The translations under genes and the position numbers were made by a program. DNA of 64,000 nucleotides, taken from positions 15,733,596-15,797,595 of the forward strand of contig OX336343.1 in the NCBI GenBank assembly GCA_946902875.1. Reading direction: 5' to 3'. This stretch comes from Nematopogon swammerdamellus. Its lineage: Eukaryota; Arthropoda; Insecta; Lepidoptera; Adelidae. Positions within the stretch are counted from its first letter, which is position 1, and each line of letters starts with the position of its first letter. The notes below the pieces were generated by a model that saw nothing but the letters and a program-made list of their open reading frames with translations, had not been told where the DNA came from and did no database searches. Shown piece by piece: positions 1 to 12,919 of the stretch.

Positions 1-3000
1 TATCAAAATTTCAATCTAAAAATTATCTACATTAGAAAATACATTAGATTACTTTAAGCACAAAGCTAAATACTTTCAAGTATTAAAAATTCTATTAGAA
101 CTTACGTTATACACCGACACATTTACTTCCAAGCTTTTTTAGATCAGGGCCAAAATACGAGTAAATAATACGATATAACCGCGGAACTCGTCTCAGCTGT
201 GTAGTGAGCCTCGTAGTGAGCATTGCTCTTCTGCAGCTGTCTTTTTTCTGATTGGTAGAATTTTAGATACCAAACTAATTGTGAACTACTACCATAGTGT
301 GAGAAAATAGACTAGAGGAGATAAAAACAGGTACTTCTTTCTTGACGAGTAGACGAACGGTTTATTTATATCTAATAACTTGACTAAACTTTTAACTGGG
401 CCCCCTATCTTTTACACATGAATAATTCTCCCTTCCGTCCGTTCGTTTATTTAGAGAAGCGCAATATTTATTTTACATTTTAATTAATTAATTAAACAAT
501 CTTTAAAGATATAAAATACAATTTTTAAATATATAGAAATTGAAATCTTTAAAAATTATAATTTGGCACTATTTCATATCGTTGAGTAAAGGTGAAAATT
601 AAATCCATGTCTGTCTGTAACTATAATAAAAAATGTGAATAATATTATAATGGCAAGTCTAACAACGTAACGTTAAAAAAATAAGTTGTATTAATAACTA
701 ATTATTTAAATCATTAACCATTTTCTACTCTTCTTAATTATTAATAGCAAGTCATCTAGCTTCCTATCTTTTTATTACTTTGGTCGTCTTGTTTAAAGTG
801 ATATGCAAGTCCTGTAGCAATCTCATGTCAAATCCCTTAAAATAAAGTAAATACACAGAAAACTATGAGACGACACATGCTCCGTATACCTATGCAATCA
901 ACGTAATATTTCATTGAAATTTTAGAATTAAAATTATTTCCTAATTTGAAAGTATGTGCGTAATTAATCTAAATTAAAGAATATACAAAAGTGTACAGAT
1001 CTCTATATTCATAGCCCAATGTTATATTTCTTTCACAAATTCGAAGGCTGATGATTTTTTTTTACTATACTTGAGATTAACCTAAATTAATCGACATAAA
1101 ACCAAACATTCAAAAGTATTCAGTCCAAAAATATAAATTTGGGTTGTTTATCAGAAAACACTTCTTGATTTTAAAACAACTTATTCGAGGCGCTCGATTG
1201 TTGAAAATTGCAAGGCCCGTTAAACGTGAAAATTAATTGGGTAAGCCCACAGAGCAACAAATGCGCGCGCCCCTCCTAGAGGCGCCCTGAGCGCGATTTC
1301 TCTACAACGCCGTTGAAGCCTGTGGGCGTGGCCTATGACTTACATATGTGTGTTGTGCGTGTGCATTTGTTTTGTGCGTGTGCCTAACTTGCTCCTCTTT
1401 GTGTGTAGTGTCGATACTAGCACACACACACACATACGAAGCGCTAGCAGCACTGCGTGTAGTTTTTGGGTTTCAAATATTATCGCTTAGGGTTCCTCTA
1501 GTAGGGGGCGCGCGCGGTAGGTATTTGATGCTCTGTGGGTAAGCAAAATTTAAAGTAGTTACTAGTTATACCCACCGAGCATATACCTATCTACAGGGAA
1601 GGAGGCCCGAAATGCACTAAATGTTTGTAATAATTTCTTATATAAACGAAAAACAATAACATATTTCTTTGGGTTCCATATTTCAATAACTACGAGTATC
1701 AGTATGTACCTACTTTCTTTCTTCTTTCTGTTATTGCTCTGTAGGGATATTTATTGCATTTTCCTGCACCTGAAGTGTTTAACATATTACCAAAGAGTTT
1801 GTATTAGAGCGCAGCGACGTAATACAAACTCTTTGCATATTACATATTACCTATGTAAATTACCATAGGAATATACGGTTATAAATCAAAACGTGCCTTC
1901 CGAGAACCTTGTCACAACGTGACGACGCGGACGCCGAGAAGTGTTTTCGCGAAACAAGTAATAATGAGTATTATTAGAATTACTATATGAATAGAGACTT
2001 AAGTATTTTAAGAAACGTATGAATATAGAAATCACACTTCAATTGAGCGTTCAAAAAGTTTGCCGACAGCACCAAAGCGAGACAATTTAAACTTAAAAAA
2101 TATGATATGCAAATAAATTGAAATATAGGTATAATTACTTGGTAATATCCGCTAGTTGACTGAATAATTCATGTTCGCACTGTGCCAATACATTAACATT
2201 TTATTTGTTAAAAATTTATTATTGAAGCATTTAATAATAGGTAATTTTTTTTTATGGAGTGGGGGGGGGGGGGGGGAAAGATATTATTTTATTTTATGGA
2301 ATCATTTCGTAAGCGAATTTATCAAAATTATCTGTCATAATAATGTTATAAACTATTTTGAACTAGTTTTTTTATCTTCCAAATGACATTATTCTAGCGA
2401 TATAATTTGTGTTTTGTTTTGAAAACATGAATAGAATAAAAATAATAAAATTAATTGAACTTTAATCGAAATCGATTAGTATGTTGAAACTCGGTCATGT
2501 TAGTTCGTTCGTCCGTCTGTGCGTTTTTACTTGGCCCATGAGACTATTATTGATCATCAAAGTAAATCAAAATACATCATCTTTACCACATCACATAGTT
2601 ATCGTCAGCATCCGTTTCGTAAAATTTACAGCAGGACATTCTTTTAGAAATTCAAAATTCCTCACAAGTCTGATTTGAAATTTCAACTTTTGGTTTTGTA
2701 AAAATAACGAGATTTTAATGGCACTCACAAAAATAATCGCGGAATTTCGATGTCTCTGCCTGCTCCATTTGAAAAAAGGTGTGACGTAAGTAGTGTTATG
2801 TTATATATAAGGTGCTTCGTTATTCATGCCAATAACTTAGGGAGGGTTACATGCGCACTCAAACTAACACTTTACGTAAGAAAAAAACATAATGTTTATT
2901 ATAGGAGCATTTTTTCTCCTAACAAAAAAATCTAATCAAATAAGTAGCTGTAAAACCAATCATAGTGACCTTGTGACTTACTTACAACAAACAGCTGTTC

Positions 3001-5250
3001 TGCGTTTAAACATAGTACGGTCATTGACCCCGTACAATGCATGTTACCTACTGTTACACACAGGTTAATGTTTAGGTGACAAACATGTTTTATTAAATTT
3101 CTCGAAAAGTAATGCTAAAAACATATATTTTTTTTTGCGTAACGTGTTTATTTGAGTGTGTATGCGTAACCCTCCCGAAACATTTGAGATGAATAACGAA
3201 ACACCTTATATAATATATGATAAATAGGTATGAGGAAAAAAAGTGAAATGCTAATATTATGCGACGAAGATTTTAAATGATACCTTATACTACATAGTAC
3301 ATACATATATAACTTTTAACGTGAACCCCTCGCAGCAGTGAAGGCATATTGGCAGTTGGAACATCTAGTAATAGGTCATGTCATGTAGTACAAAAACTCT
3401 ACGGAGACTAAAAATATTAATAAATACACACACTTTTAAAGAGAACTATCTATATCATATATGTTTTTACGAGTGCACGATACTCTAACTAATCGATGAA
3501 TAAAGGTGAAGATCATGTCAGATCGGCATGGCAGGGCAATCCTCGCGTGCGACCGAATACCCATGGGCAAAAAATTAACCCTCGTATTGGGATATAAGGA
3601 GGTTGAGTGGTTGTATGTAAAATCGGGACATTCATTCTAGGTACCTATTTATTTTTTATTTTACAAAAGGCAAAAACGATTCTTAGCCGTTTTCTTCCGT
3701 GATCTTCACTCTTAGCCATCGTAGTGTATGAATGTTTTATCATCACTCATTTAAATTCACAGGCTTGTAACATAGATACAAGTTTGCAGAGCTGATTTCT
3801 TTAAATCGCTTCCTATATCGCCTCGGAAAATATACTTTCAAGAATTAGAGTTCGTAACTAACCTAATCTTCAAACATTCTTGGTTTTTGGAACCGAGATA
3901 AGAAGATATTTACAAAATCCCTCTGTGTCGATACATATTTCTAGCAAAGGTTTCCAATACCATCCACAGTGCAACGGATCATAGAGTCGATCCCAAATTA
4001 CATTTTCATTGTACGTAAACATTTACTTTCTGATATATTATTCAAAAAGCCCTATTAGCGAACATTTTGGACATCAGCTGCGCACGCACTCTACTACACT
4101 GTATAATTGAAATACAATAGGCACAATCATTTCATATCAACTGCGTCACGTCAATAGTTACCCTTCACAAAAGATTGCAAATCAGAATCAAATTAGAAAA
4201 CAATATCCCAAATTGTATATAGAACTTAGTTTTTTTAATAACTAGTTATATTAATAGCAGATATCACAAGTAGTCAATATTTTTTGTCTTAGGATTTGGC
4301 AAAAGAAGCTCTCCTTTTCAATAAAGGCTTGCTAGCTGCATCTAAGGAAAGAGAGAGTGATAGAAGGATAAGGAGGGAGAGAGATAGACGATACTAATGA
4401 TTATATACTAGGTACATTTATAGTGTAAAATTGTGCTATATTTACAATCAGGTGACTCCTTAAGAAGCGTATTACATTAAGGCATAAGACTCATAATGCA
4501 AGTTTTCATACACTGACGATCAATGAACCTCAGAAATTAAGTTTTTCAACTGATTACAGATTCTTCTTCCAAATATAGATAATCCCAATTCTTATCTTAA
4601 GCCTACGCAATCTGCAATAAGACTTACATTCAATATCAACATTTTCAAAATTGTAACCGACCAGACATTTCTAGTAGTAGGAGTATAGGATACATTGCTC
4701 GTCCATATATTTTTGTTATTTTATTTGTAAATAAGCTACATTATACGTACTACGTGTTCAAATATAAACTTACCCTAACACCAAACGTGAAAAATAAAAT
4801 AAACCTATCACATAATTTAAGAAAAATGTCTACCACAAATGCCAGTAAGTAGTCGTAGTTCACAGCCTCGGAAATGCGAAAAAGGTAAATTAACAGACAG
4901 TGACAAACTAACACGGCTACAGTAAACGATCCTCGTACGCAGGTGAACGGACAAAGGTAAGATTTCCATATTGGATTCGTAAATATTAATTATGAACGCT
5001 GGAACCGGCGCCAAGCATATGGACCGTCGTCAGTTCCAGGTCGCAGAATTATTGTATAAAACGTTAGAGTAGACACAATTAACAATCATCAATCAGTCTC
5101 AAGCCAACATACACGGAATGTACAAAGATAAACTACGAGATCCTATCTCCTACTAACTCTACCGCGCCTTAGCTACCGACAGATAATTGGTCCTTCACGT
5201 CGCGTCCCGCCCGGCCCGAGTTCGAGCCAGGGCGACGACGATGGCTTGCG
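1..5250. other. AT-rich intergenic DNA with no supportable gene
   Basis: No open frame here shows recognisable domains or a convincing splice pattern; frames are short and interrupted. Small landmarks are a hairpin at 1791-1835 and a G homopolymer at about 2262-2276. The part from about 4700 to 5500 may include the 3' UTR of the minus-strand membrane-protein gene; the nearest reverse AATAAA I see is near 4721-4726, too far away to be confident. Confidence 0.5.
1791..1835. repeat. Short hairpin, 16-bp perfect arms (twin of 44874-44919)
   Basis: The arms caaagagtttgtatta and taatacaaactctttg are exact reverse complements around a 13-nt loop, gagcgcagcgacg. A near-identical hairpin with almost the same loop lies 43 kb away at 44874-44919, so this is a dispersed repeat rather than a chance palindrome. 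Its class is unknown to me. Confidence 0.75.
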
Positions 5251-5554
5251 CACCGACGCGTGCGCGGTAGCACAACCTGGTAGCCGCGTCATCAACTCAT
5301 ATGCTGTTGAGCTGAGCCGCGGGCGGAATATTGTACTAGAGCGATATCTCGTTGTTCATCAATTGAATTGTTCGTTGAAATGCAACTGGCGGTCTGCGCA
5401 GCATTTCTCGGTCAACCCTGCCACGAAGTCTACATCAGGAAAGTCGGGAACTGTTCTAAGACATCCATCGGCTCCATGTGAAGAATTGTCGCAGTTGTGT
5501 TCCGTCAGAGCGAAGAGCGACTTATGCGCAACGTCCGGCGGAGTCGGGAGCGAT

Positions 5555-6403
5555 TCACATGCGCGACATGATCATGTAGCGGCCGTTGCCGAGCAGCTCG
5601 CGCGTGTCGGAGGGCGTGCCCGGGCTGAGGCTCGGCGCCGCAGACGTGTTGGAGAAGGTCTCGCGATTGAAGCGGTCGAGGCGGCGCACCGGGTCTGCCG
5701 TCTCCGAGGTCATCGAGCACTCCTCCTCGGCGATCTGCTCGAGCGGTGGCTCGCGCAGCGCGTCCCCGTTTACCGCGAGCGCGTTCACGAACCCGTGCGA
5801 GCGGTGCTCGGTGAACTCGGGCGGCGGCGGGGTGTACGGCGCCGGCGAGGCCGGCGGCGGGTCGGCGGCGTTGCCGAGGCGCGCGAGCCGTGTCTGCTTG
5901 GTGAGCATGCCGCCGGTCTCGGCGTCGCGCTCGAGGCGGTGGCCGGAGCGCGAGCGCGTCAGCTGCCGCTGCACGTAGTCCTCGAGCGCGTCCTCCTCGC
6001 TCTTGGTGAGGTACTTGTGCAGAATGATCAGGAAGATGCCGAGGCCGAGCGCGAAGAGGCCGACGCAGACGAGCTCGTTCCACCAGCCCATAGAGCCGAT
6101 GGCGCTCCAGGAGGTGACGTCGTCGGGCAGCCAGCCGGATGCGACGAGGAACACTCCGAGCACGAGGAAGACCACGCCCACGTGCAGCATGCCCACGGAG
6201 GAGACGACCTCGTTGTCGGCGTGGCGCGGCGCGCGGTGGCGGCGCCGCTCGAGCGAGCCGGTGGAGCAGTGCGGCGAGGTGACGCCGGACTCGCTGCTCT
6301 GCTGCGAGTAGCGGCGCTCGCGCGCGCGCTGCTGCTCGATGCGCCGCTTGCGCTCGCGGCGGATGGCGAGCGCCGAGTGCAGCCCCACCGCGTGCATCGC
6401 GAC
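5555..6403 (-). CDS. Terminal coding exon of an uncharacterised two-pass membrane protein
   Basis: About 282 residues are open to the TGA at 5555-5557. A likely splice acceptor (gtgttgcag, with a ctgac branch-like motif upstream) sits at 6404-6412, so the frame is probably entered by splicing and an internal Met is not necessarily the start. Counting from the acceptor, residues 15-31 form a highly basic Arg-rich stretch and 33-50 are Ser-rich. Two hydrophobic segments follow, at about 70-92 (VGVVFLVLGVFLVASGW) and 108-129 (ELVCVGLFALGLGIFLIIL), joined by a short loop (PDDVTSW). After them come an acidic/Gln-rich stretch (KSEEDALEDYVQRQL) and a long polar tail rich in Pro, Ser and Thr. This suggests a two-pass protein with large N- and C-terminal regions on the same side. 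The GC-rich third positions and sensible amino-acid composition favour this frame over the overlapping frames. The family is not recognised; a TMEM200-like topology is only a loose analogy. Upstream exons were not found. Confidence 0.72.
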   Translation of the reverse strand, partial: VAMHAVGLHSALAIRRERKRRIEQQRARERRYSQQSSESGVTSPHCSTGSLERRRHRAPRHADNEVVSSVGMLHVGVVFLVLGVFLVASGWLPDDVTSWSAIGSMGWWNELVCVGLFALGLGIFLIILHKYLTKSEEDALEDYVQRQLTRSRSGHRLERDAETGGMLTKQTRLARLGNAADPPPASPAPYTPPPPEFTEHRSHGFVNALAVNGDALREPPLEQIAEEECSMTSETADPVRRLDRFNRETFSNTSAAPSLSPGTPSDTRELLGNGRYMIMSRM

Positions 6404-6739
6404 CTGCAACACGGGCACGGGTCAGCCGGGTCCGGCGCCGCACCTGCTGCCTCGAGCTGCGGAAACTCCAGACCCGTGCCCGTGCTGTCCGCCCCGCCTA
6501 CCAGTCCACAGCTCGACACACAGTGCGGCGCACGACACGGCACACACACACCATCTCACATCTCACTTAGCACATTGCTCGCTCACAAACTCACAATCCG
6601 GCCCCGGCGCGACGGGGCGGTGGTGGCCGGAGTACCGATAATGGTCCCCATCGATTCGTATTCTGTTTCTATTATGACGGGCAATGTATTTTTTCGGCAC
6701 AATATGCGCTTCGTTTTCGTAATCTAACATCACAAATTC

Positions 6740-7000
6740 AAAAACGTCAACAACCCTTATAAAGTAAAAAGTTATTTCCGTTTATATTAAAGATTTTTTC
6801 GGTTAGGCGGTTTAATAGTTACTTTAACGATCTAATACTAAATGAAAAAATCTTTAATATGTCGAAGTTCGTCAAAAACCTTAACAAATGATTACTTAGC
6901 GGTCCCCCGACGCCTTAACGTAACAAATCGAAAAATATTTTTGGCTTTTTAAGGGTTGTTCATGTGTCGGGGTTTTTTAAATTTGTAATTGTTATTTTTA
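6740..7000. repeat. Diverged copy of a LINE-tail/foldback repeat family
   Basis: It contains 'gcggtcccccgac', 'tgtcggggttttttaaattt' and 'aagtaaaaagttatttccg' blocks also found at 31510-31712 and 42540-42670. Here the inverted arms are degraded. Confidence 0.5.
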
Positions 7001-7619
7001 TTTATTAAAACTTTTATTTCAAGTTTCTTATTTAAAGACGTAATTTGAACTTTTAATAAATTTTTTTATTACTTTACGCGTAGGTACATTTTGCTAAATT
7101 TATAATATATTTCAAATAATTTCTTCTAAATTACTTGTACAGGTACCTACTGTCTACTGTGTGTACCATAGATACAAGCATACGATAATGAAGTATTTTT
7201 ATTTTATTAAAAAATAGTTTTTTTAAGAAATATATTCTCCCTCTCTCCCTCCCCCCGACCGTCGTCCTCTCCCTCTTTGGGGATGAATTTTCAAAAATGC
7301 TGATATTATTTCCATATTTATAACTTCAAAAATGACGAGCTTCAATACCAAATTTAATCCCCCTTAGAGGTGAATTTTCAAAAATCACCTAAGTTATACA
7401 TAAGGAAATTCTATGCAAAATTTCATGTTTCTAGTCCCACCGGTTTAGGCTGTACGTTGTCTAGCTGTCATTCAGTATTAAGAATTTTATTAGTAGATAA
7501 GAGTAAATTTTGTAATAATTTCTGCAAGTGAAAGTGTAATGCATTTCCATTTTACAGCAGAGATCCCTTCACCAATTTTTTATTATTGCTTCCGTACTAG
7601 CTGGCTGTGCCCGAGGTCG

Positions 7620-8365
7620 AAGCATCAGGCGCAGCCAATTTCACCCCTGAGGAGGTGCCAGTCCGGCTTGGAGGTGGACTAATGTCACTGGGGAAAGGCT
7701 ATTTACCCGCGATTTGAAGATGCGTGGATTGTAGGAGTGGGGAAAGATATTCCCCGGAAGCCCGTTCCACACCTTTGCAGTGCGGCACAAGAACGATTTA
7801 GAGAATCGTGCAGTTCGAAGTACTCTTCTGTCCACTACGAAGGGGGGTTCCGCGAGAGTTTGGCGGGTTTGGCGAAGGCGAACAGGAGGAGGAAAGGATA
7901 AGGGAAGAAATTTCGGTACCGATAAAACAGGCTCAATGACCCAACGATACGTCTGTGCTTTAGGTTGGTGCTTTAGGTGCTTACAGGTTAAAGGTCCTTT
8001 GTGAATACAGAGTCACCAATGAGGTGAATAGCTCGTCGTTGAATAGATCCCAAGGCTGAAAGAAGGTACTCAGGGGAACCCTCCCAAAGTTGACTGAAAT
8101 ATTCCATCAACGGTCTTACTTGTGCTTTTTAGAGTGTAAGCAGTTGGACCGGAGTGAAAAATCGCCGACATCGGTAGAGTATCCCAAATTTTCGAGACGC
8201 TAGTTTCGCCTTGGACTCTATGAAACGATCGAAATCCAACGTCCCTGGACACCTCTTTACCCATGACACCCAGGCTAACATCGTTGGGGAATTGGCTGCC
8301 CTGGAAAGTGGCTTGGAGAGGAGACGGACCTTCAACCTCTAAAGCACAGACGTATCGTTGGGTCA
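7620..8365 (-). pseudogene. Jockey-type LINE: C-terminal part of the reverse-transcriptase ORF, broken
   Basis: On the minus strand, 8335-8050 gives a typical LINE thumb region (motifs FIESKAKLASRKFGILYR and FFTPVQLLTL, then a 'MEYFSQLWEGSP'-like stretch). The 7835-7641 part gives the usual C-terminal end (RTARFSKSFLCRTAKVWNGLP ... FKSRVNSL). Frameshifts and stops lie between them, so this is a dead copy. It is the left half of a rearranged insertion whose RT core is at 8740-9065; the intervening 8366-8715 is an inverted second copy of the C-terminal end. Confidence 0.8.
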
Positions 8366-8715
8366 TTGAGCCTGTTTTATCGGTACTACTATGGCCGCTG
8401 CTCTGACGAACTTGCTTCCCTTATCCCTCCTCCTCCTGTTCGCCTTCGCCAAACCCGCCATACTCTCGCGGAACACCCATTTGTAGTCAACAGAAGAGTT
8501 CTTCGAACTGCACGATTCTCTAAATCGTTCTTGTGTCGCACTGCAAAGGTGTGGAACGGGCTGCCAGGGAATATCTTCCCCCACTCCTACAATCTTCAAA
8601 TCTCGGGTAAATAGCCTTTCCCCAGCAACATTAGTCCACCTCCAAGCCGGACTGGCACCTCCTCGGGGGTGAAATTGGCTGCGCCTGAGGTTGCGACCTC
8701 GGACAGAGCCACCCA
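8366..8715 (+). pseudogene. Inverted second copy of the Jockey-type LINE C-terminus
   Basis: The plus strand encodes RRVLRTARFSKSFLCRTAK and WNGLPGNIFPHSYN, nearly identical to the minus-strand product at 7641-7835. The flanking DNA also matches in reverse (7620-7940 against 8360-8715). The two arms form a long inverted repeat with the LINE thumb region between them. Confidence 0.8.
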
Positions 8716-8739
8716 GTTCGGTAGCAATAAAAAAAACAA

Positions 8740-9065
8740 AAAAGACGGATCAGCCTTGTAGAGAAGGCACAAGCTTGCGTCTTAGCTACATTGAAGTTGA
8801 CCAAGTTCTTCTTCCCCCAAGAGGATACTTTTTTGAGAATCAGGTCAACCCAAGCAGCAGTTTCGCGTCTCGCGTTTGCTGCTGAGGCCTCTCTACCCTT
8901 CCAGTCTTTGAAGAACCCTTCGTGCACCGTGCTGTCGTCCGCGTAACAATGTATTTCGCCGAGCGAGAGCATGTTAGGAATATTAGGATTAGAGCAATTA
9001 AAATTAGAGCAATTAGGAAAAGTTTCGTGATCTTCGAATCGGCTGACCTGATCTTCATCAAACAT
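8740..9065 (-). pseudogene. Jockey-type LINE RT core fragment (YADD box)
   Basis: The minus-strand frame contains HCYADDSTVHEGFF (the RT catalytic box of non-LTR elements), followed by 'WGKKNLVNFNVAKTQACAFS', a common post-catalytic block of Jockey/CR1-type RTs. The fragment is truncated at both ends. It is separated from its own C-terminus by the inverted insertion at 8366-8715. Confidence 0.8.
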
Positions 9066-9067
9066 AG

Positions 9068-9225
9068 CTAAGAATAATCCCGGTTAAACCAGCTTTTTAA
9101 TAAAAAAAAACCGCATCGAAATCGGTCCATCCGTTTGGGTGCTACGATGCTACGATACGCACGTACAGACAGACATAGGTGTCAAACTTATAACACCCTT
9201 CTGTTTGCATCGGGGGTTAATAAAA
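9068..9225 (+). repeat. LINE 3'-tail repeat ('cggtccatccgtttgg' family)
   Basis: A block with 'catagctaagaa', 'aaatcggtccatccgtttgg', a cagacagaca tract and a final 'atcgggggttaa'. Further copies are at 31800-31998 and 42690-42868. It lies directly next to the Jockey-type RT fragment, but the link to that element is not proven. Confidence 0.6.
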
Positions 9226-10974
9226 AAAATTAAATGCCTCACAGCATAGCACAGTAGCCTATTTAATAGAAGCAGATTAGCTTCAACTTACATTAATATT
9301 GAAAGTCAAATAGATCTTTAAAACAGGAAGTCAGAAAGTCCTAGCTAATGAAACACGTACATTTCCTGCCAGAAAACTACCTGTGTACACTGTACATAGA
9401 TGAAGAATAGTAGTTTTCGCCGAAGCCTATGCATTACTTCTTCTTTCCTTCTTGAATTTTACGAAAATAGCTAAAACAACTGCAATGCAATACTTATTTG
9501 TAAATGTTTTGTATCTTGGTTTTGTAAAGGTTTTATATTTTAGACATTTTACACAGGTTGGACTTCATGTATCTTTGGTGATTTCCTAAACGTAAGTACT
9601 AATGAATCTTCAAAATGTTTCATTATATAATAACAAAGAGTTGTGAAGACCACTCGATGCTCGCCTCCCACGCGCCTCCCTGTACCGGCCGGCATCTGTC
9701 GGGGCGGAGCCCTAGTATCGAGCCTCGAGGAGTGAAGGGCTATCCAATACGAAGGTCAAGTGTTTTGGAGTGTCGAGTGGCTTTTGGCATTATCGGGTTG
9801 GTATCTGCAAATATATACTTTATAAAGCGTCGTTGGGACCCGAGTTGGTCATTTTGGGATATCATAGCTTGTAAGCTTGTGTACGGTTTGATGGTAACCT
9901 GTGTTGGTCGGAGCTTCTGTTCTAGATTTGTAATATTTCGACGGGGACAATCATTGATTAAAATTTGAACGACTGATCGCGTATACACGTTTCCGTGAAA
10001 CACAAACGACGAAATAATAAATACATTATTAATCTACAAAAACATTGAAGTTTGTCAAATGGTTGCAAAGCTTTCCATCAGCAGCCCATCAACTATTGCC
10101 GAACTCCTTCCATTATCGGAGAAATATCAAAGGAGGAACCTAATTAAAATATCATAACTTGAAGTCCATCCTCGCGTTACTGAACATCAAAGCAAATGCA
10201 CTTACATATGCCAAAACTTCATTGGAGCAATGCCAAAGTAATGCGTTCCGATGAAAGATTGAAAAAAATAAATATGATTGCATTTTCTGACATCAATGCC
10301 AATTCGAGACAATGAGTAAAGGCATCTGTAACTGAAACCCAACAACTACTGTTCAACAAGATTACCATCTAAGCTCGTCTGGGTGGGATAGAGTAAAGCA
10401 ATAAACATAAGAACTTGGCACATAAACTTGAACTGCTTATCGGTCGGTGAAGTCGTTGGTCAGTAATTCAGTATAAGGGTAAAGCGTGATGTTAACGGTT
10501 TCAATGTTTAAGGGCCCTTTGAATCTGTCTGTCTATGGACGCGTACCTCGCGCGCTTCCGGCTCGCAGTACCGAAGCCATATTAAATTAACTACTCTAAA
10601 GCAGACAGTTTACGATTTGGCGGCATGCCATACCCGGCCTCGCTGCGGCGCGCGGCGGAGCGGCAGCCACGCTAGAGTCGGGCTACACTGAACCGCAATC
10701 CATTCATAACGACTGGGGTAATCGTTTTCGATGTACCCTGAGCGAGGCCAACCTTCGCCGATATCTACAAGTCGAGCAACGTTGGCAAACGTTCCGTTGA
10801 CACGTTCAGTATGTATTTTTGAATTAATTTACCATTTCTCTGCTCTTCGTCGGCCTACAGAGACAAGACGAATACAAGTTAAATAGGTCCCTACAATTAA
10901 AGTGACTCACAGTACACATAACACTGCATACACACATAGGTACCATACATACAGTACGCCGTATCCTGATGATC

Positions 10975-11290
10975 GGGGTAAGCGGAGTAATCGGTGTTGT
11001 ACTACAAGGAGTCTGTGAAATTACAGTACAACACCGATCACCAGGTTTTTTTTATGGAAACTGTCACGGTTGGCCACATCACCTACAGCATCCGTGATGT
11101 CAGCCCATAACACCCAGTGAACTAGGTGCCATGTTAGTGCTTCCCTTAATTTCATGTCGGCACGTTTCGCAAAGCATTCGGGCAATATCAAGCAGCAAGT
11201 AAGGCACGAAACTCCCACCTGCTGCATGACTCGGCGGAAGGACGGAGCCAAGGAGGAGCCACCTCTCGGCTACCCTGTCGCCCTTTAGCA
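10975..11290. repeat. SINE-tail relics, reverse orientation
   Basis: 10975-11038 has 'agtacaacaccgatca' blocks of the repeat seen at 14510 and 20758. 11040-11135 is the reverse complement of the common SINE tail (poly-T, 'atggaaactgtcacggttgg', 'atgtcagcccataacacc'). 11155-11245 resembles 13470-13565 ('cacgtttcgcaaagcattc', 'gcaagtaaggcacgaa'). All are diverged fragments. Confidence 0.6.
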
Positions 11291-11299
11291 CGGCTTGAA

Positions 11300-12900
11300 T
11301 ATTTCCCTAAATTGATACTTAGCTGGGACTAGAGATTGTTCCGATAAATAAGGTGTTATGTTATGTACCTTGTTCTAATGACTACCACCATGACCGAACT
11401 GCCAAGTGCGTGGAATAGAAAAGAAGTATCGTTTACACTATCAAAAGTCTTAGGTAAGTTCAGGTATTCCTACTGTTTACTGGCTCAACTTTTTTTCTGA
11501 AAATCATTAAAATCCTCTACATTATCAAAATGTTGTCATCACGCATGAGTAATCAAATCATGATGACTCATGCGCCTTACCTTGCAGACGTCCATCCATA
11601 CAACATACAGAAATACATAACAAGGAATTTATTTGCTCTTGAAGTTTGTTGCACAACCCGCAGGAATACGGCGGCCGTTTTACGGCTTTGCTGCGCCTAA
11701 ACAATAGCAAACAAACCGCGGGCAATACCGATCCACCAATCAGCTGCCAGCAGCGCGTCATTCCAAATTTAAACCTCGAGGATAATACGAGTATGCTCCA
11801 GATAGGGTTAGTTAGGGCAGGCTATAAATAAAGTGGATGAATTTATTAAAATATGTTATACCTAGTATTAAATTGTGCGCTTGTGTGCTTCCCTGAAAAA
11901 CAATAATTTAGTTTCAAGAACAGATACATCTTACTCGGCTGAATCACTATTTAGCTATTCGTCGAGTCAGATCGATCGACTCAAATCTTTAAATGCCGTG
12001 CTCTCCTTTCACTGTGATTTAAGCAAATCTCATAAATATTTCAGCTTTGAACTTTACCGCTAAGAGCTTTAAGTTCTTCGAATTTTAAGACAGCCTTGGA
12101 GTATAAAGAAATATATAAATTTTATAGGTGGTTACTGGAAAAATTAAGGTCGTTGATAAAATATTCACCAGGAGCCATGGAGAATTTTCTATTAAATTAC
12201 AACATGAGTGGGGAATGTGTACAAACTATGTAGTGATGAGATCATTGTGTGGATGTAGATTTACGAGAATAAATTTGTTTTTACACTCTTTGCCCGGTTG
12301 TTTTATTCCAACTATCTGGTTTTATTGCGGCTGTTTCGCGTGCTCGTGCTGTCGGCCGCTAGCGGAGCAGTAGGCACGTCTTCCAAACATTCCCTAGATG
12401 CCGAGTGCACGACTCACCGATGTTGCTTCTCACCACGTTGACGGATTATGGTTTGTTAGCATTTATTAAATTCAAACGAAATCTTGTATTTGATTTCACT
12501 CTCCTTGTTCCTGACATCGCGATCCCTTCTGTATCTCGATCCCTATCCCTATAAAATGCAATATCTGCCATCTGTACGTAAGTCCGATTACTTACAACTC
12601 GAAAATGGCTCACTCAACCCATTTGTGATTTTCACAAAAACTACCGAATGTGAAACTATAGATCATAATATTGTTAACTTGATCGGAATAGCTTCCACGT
12701 CCAATTCCATGCGGCCAGCATAGATACTCTGGGTAGCTTCTGATGTTGCTATATCATTTGTTAGGGTCTGTCTAATGCTGGCTACATCAGACCGTGGTCG
12801 TAGATAATTCCTGCCTATTCTATTTTTGCCTTATTGAGGATAGCGACATCGGTAGCCCTGAAATCCTCTCTGCTTGCCAGAATAATTAATTCCAAAATTA
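11300..12900. other. Non-coding stretch, nothing recognised
   Basis: Only short frames without domains are present. I see no clear repeat copy elsewhere in the window. Confidence 0.4.
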
Positions 12901-12919
12901 TCAAAGTATAAACCAGAAT

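Noticed and set aside
5246..6727. 493-codon open frame on the plus strand over the membrane-protein exon
   Set aside because: Its Ala/Arg/Glu-rich composition is the antisense of a GC-rich coding exon; no domain, and the minus frame has clear membrane segments.
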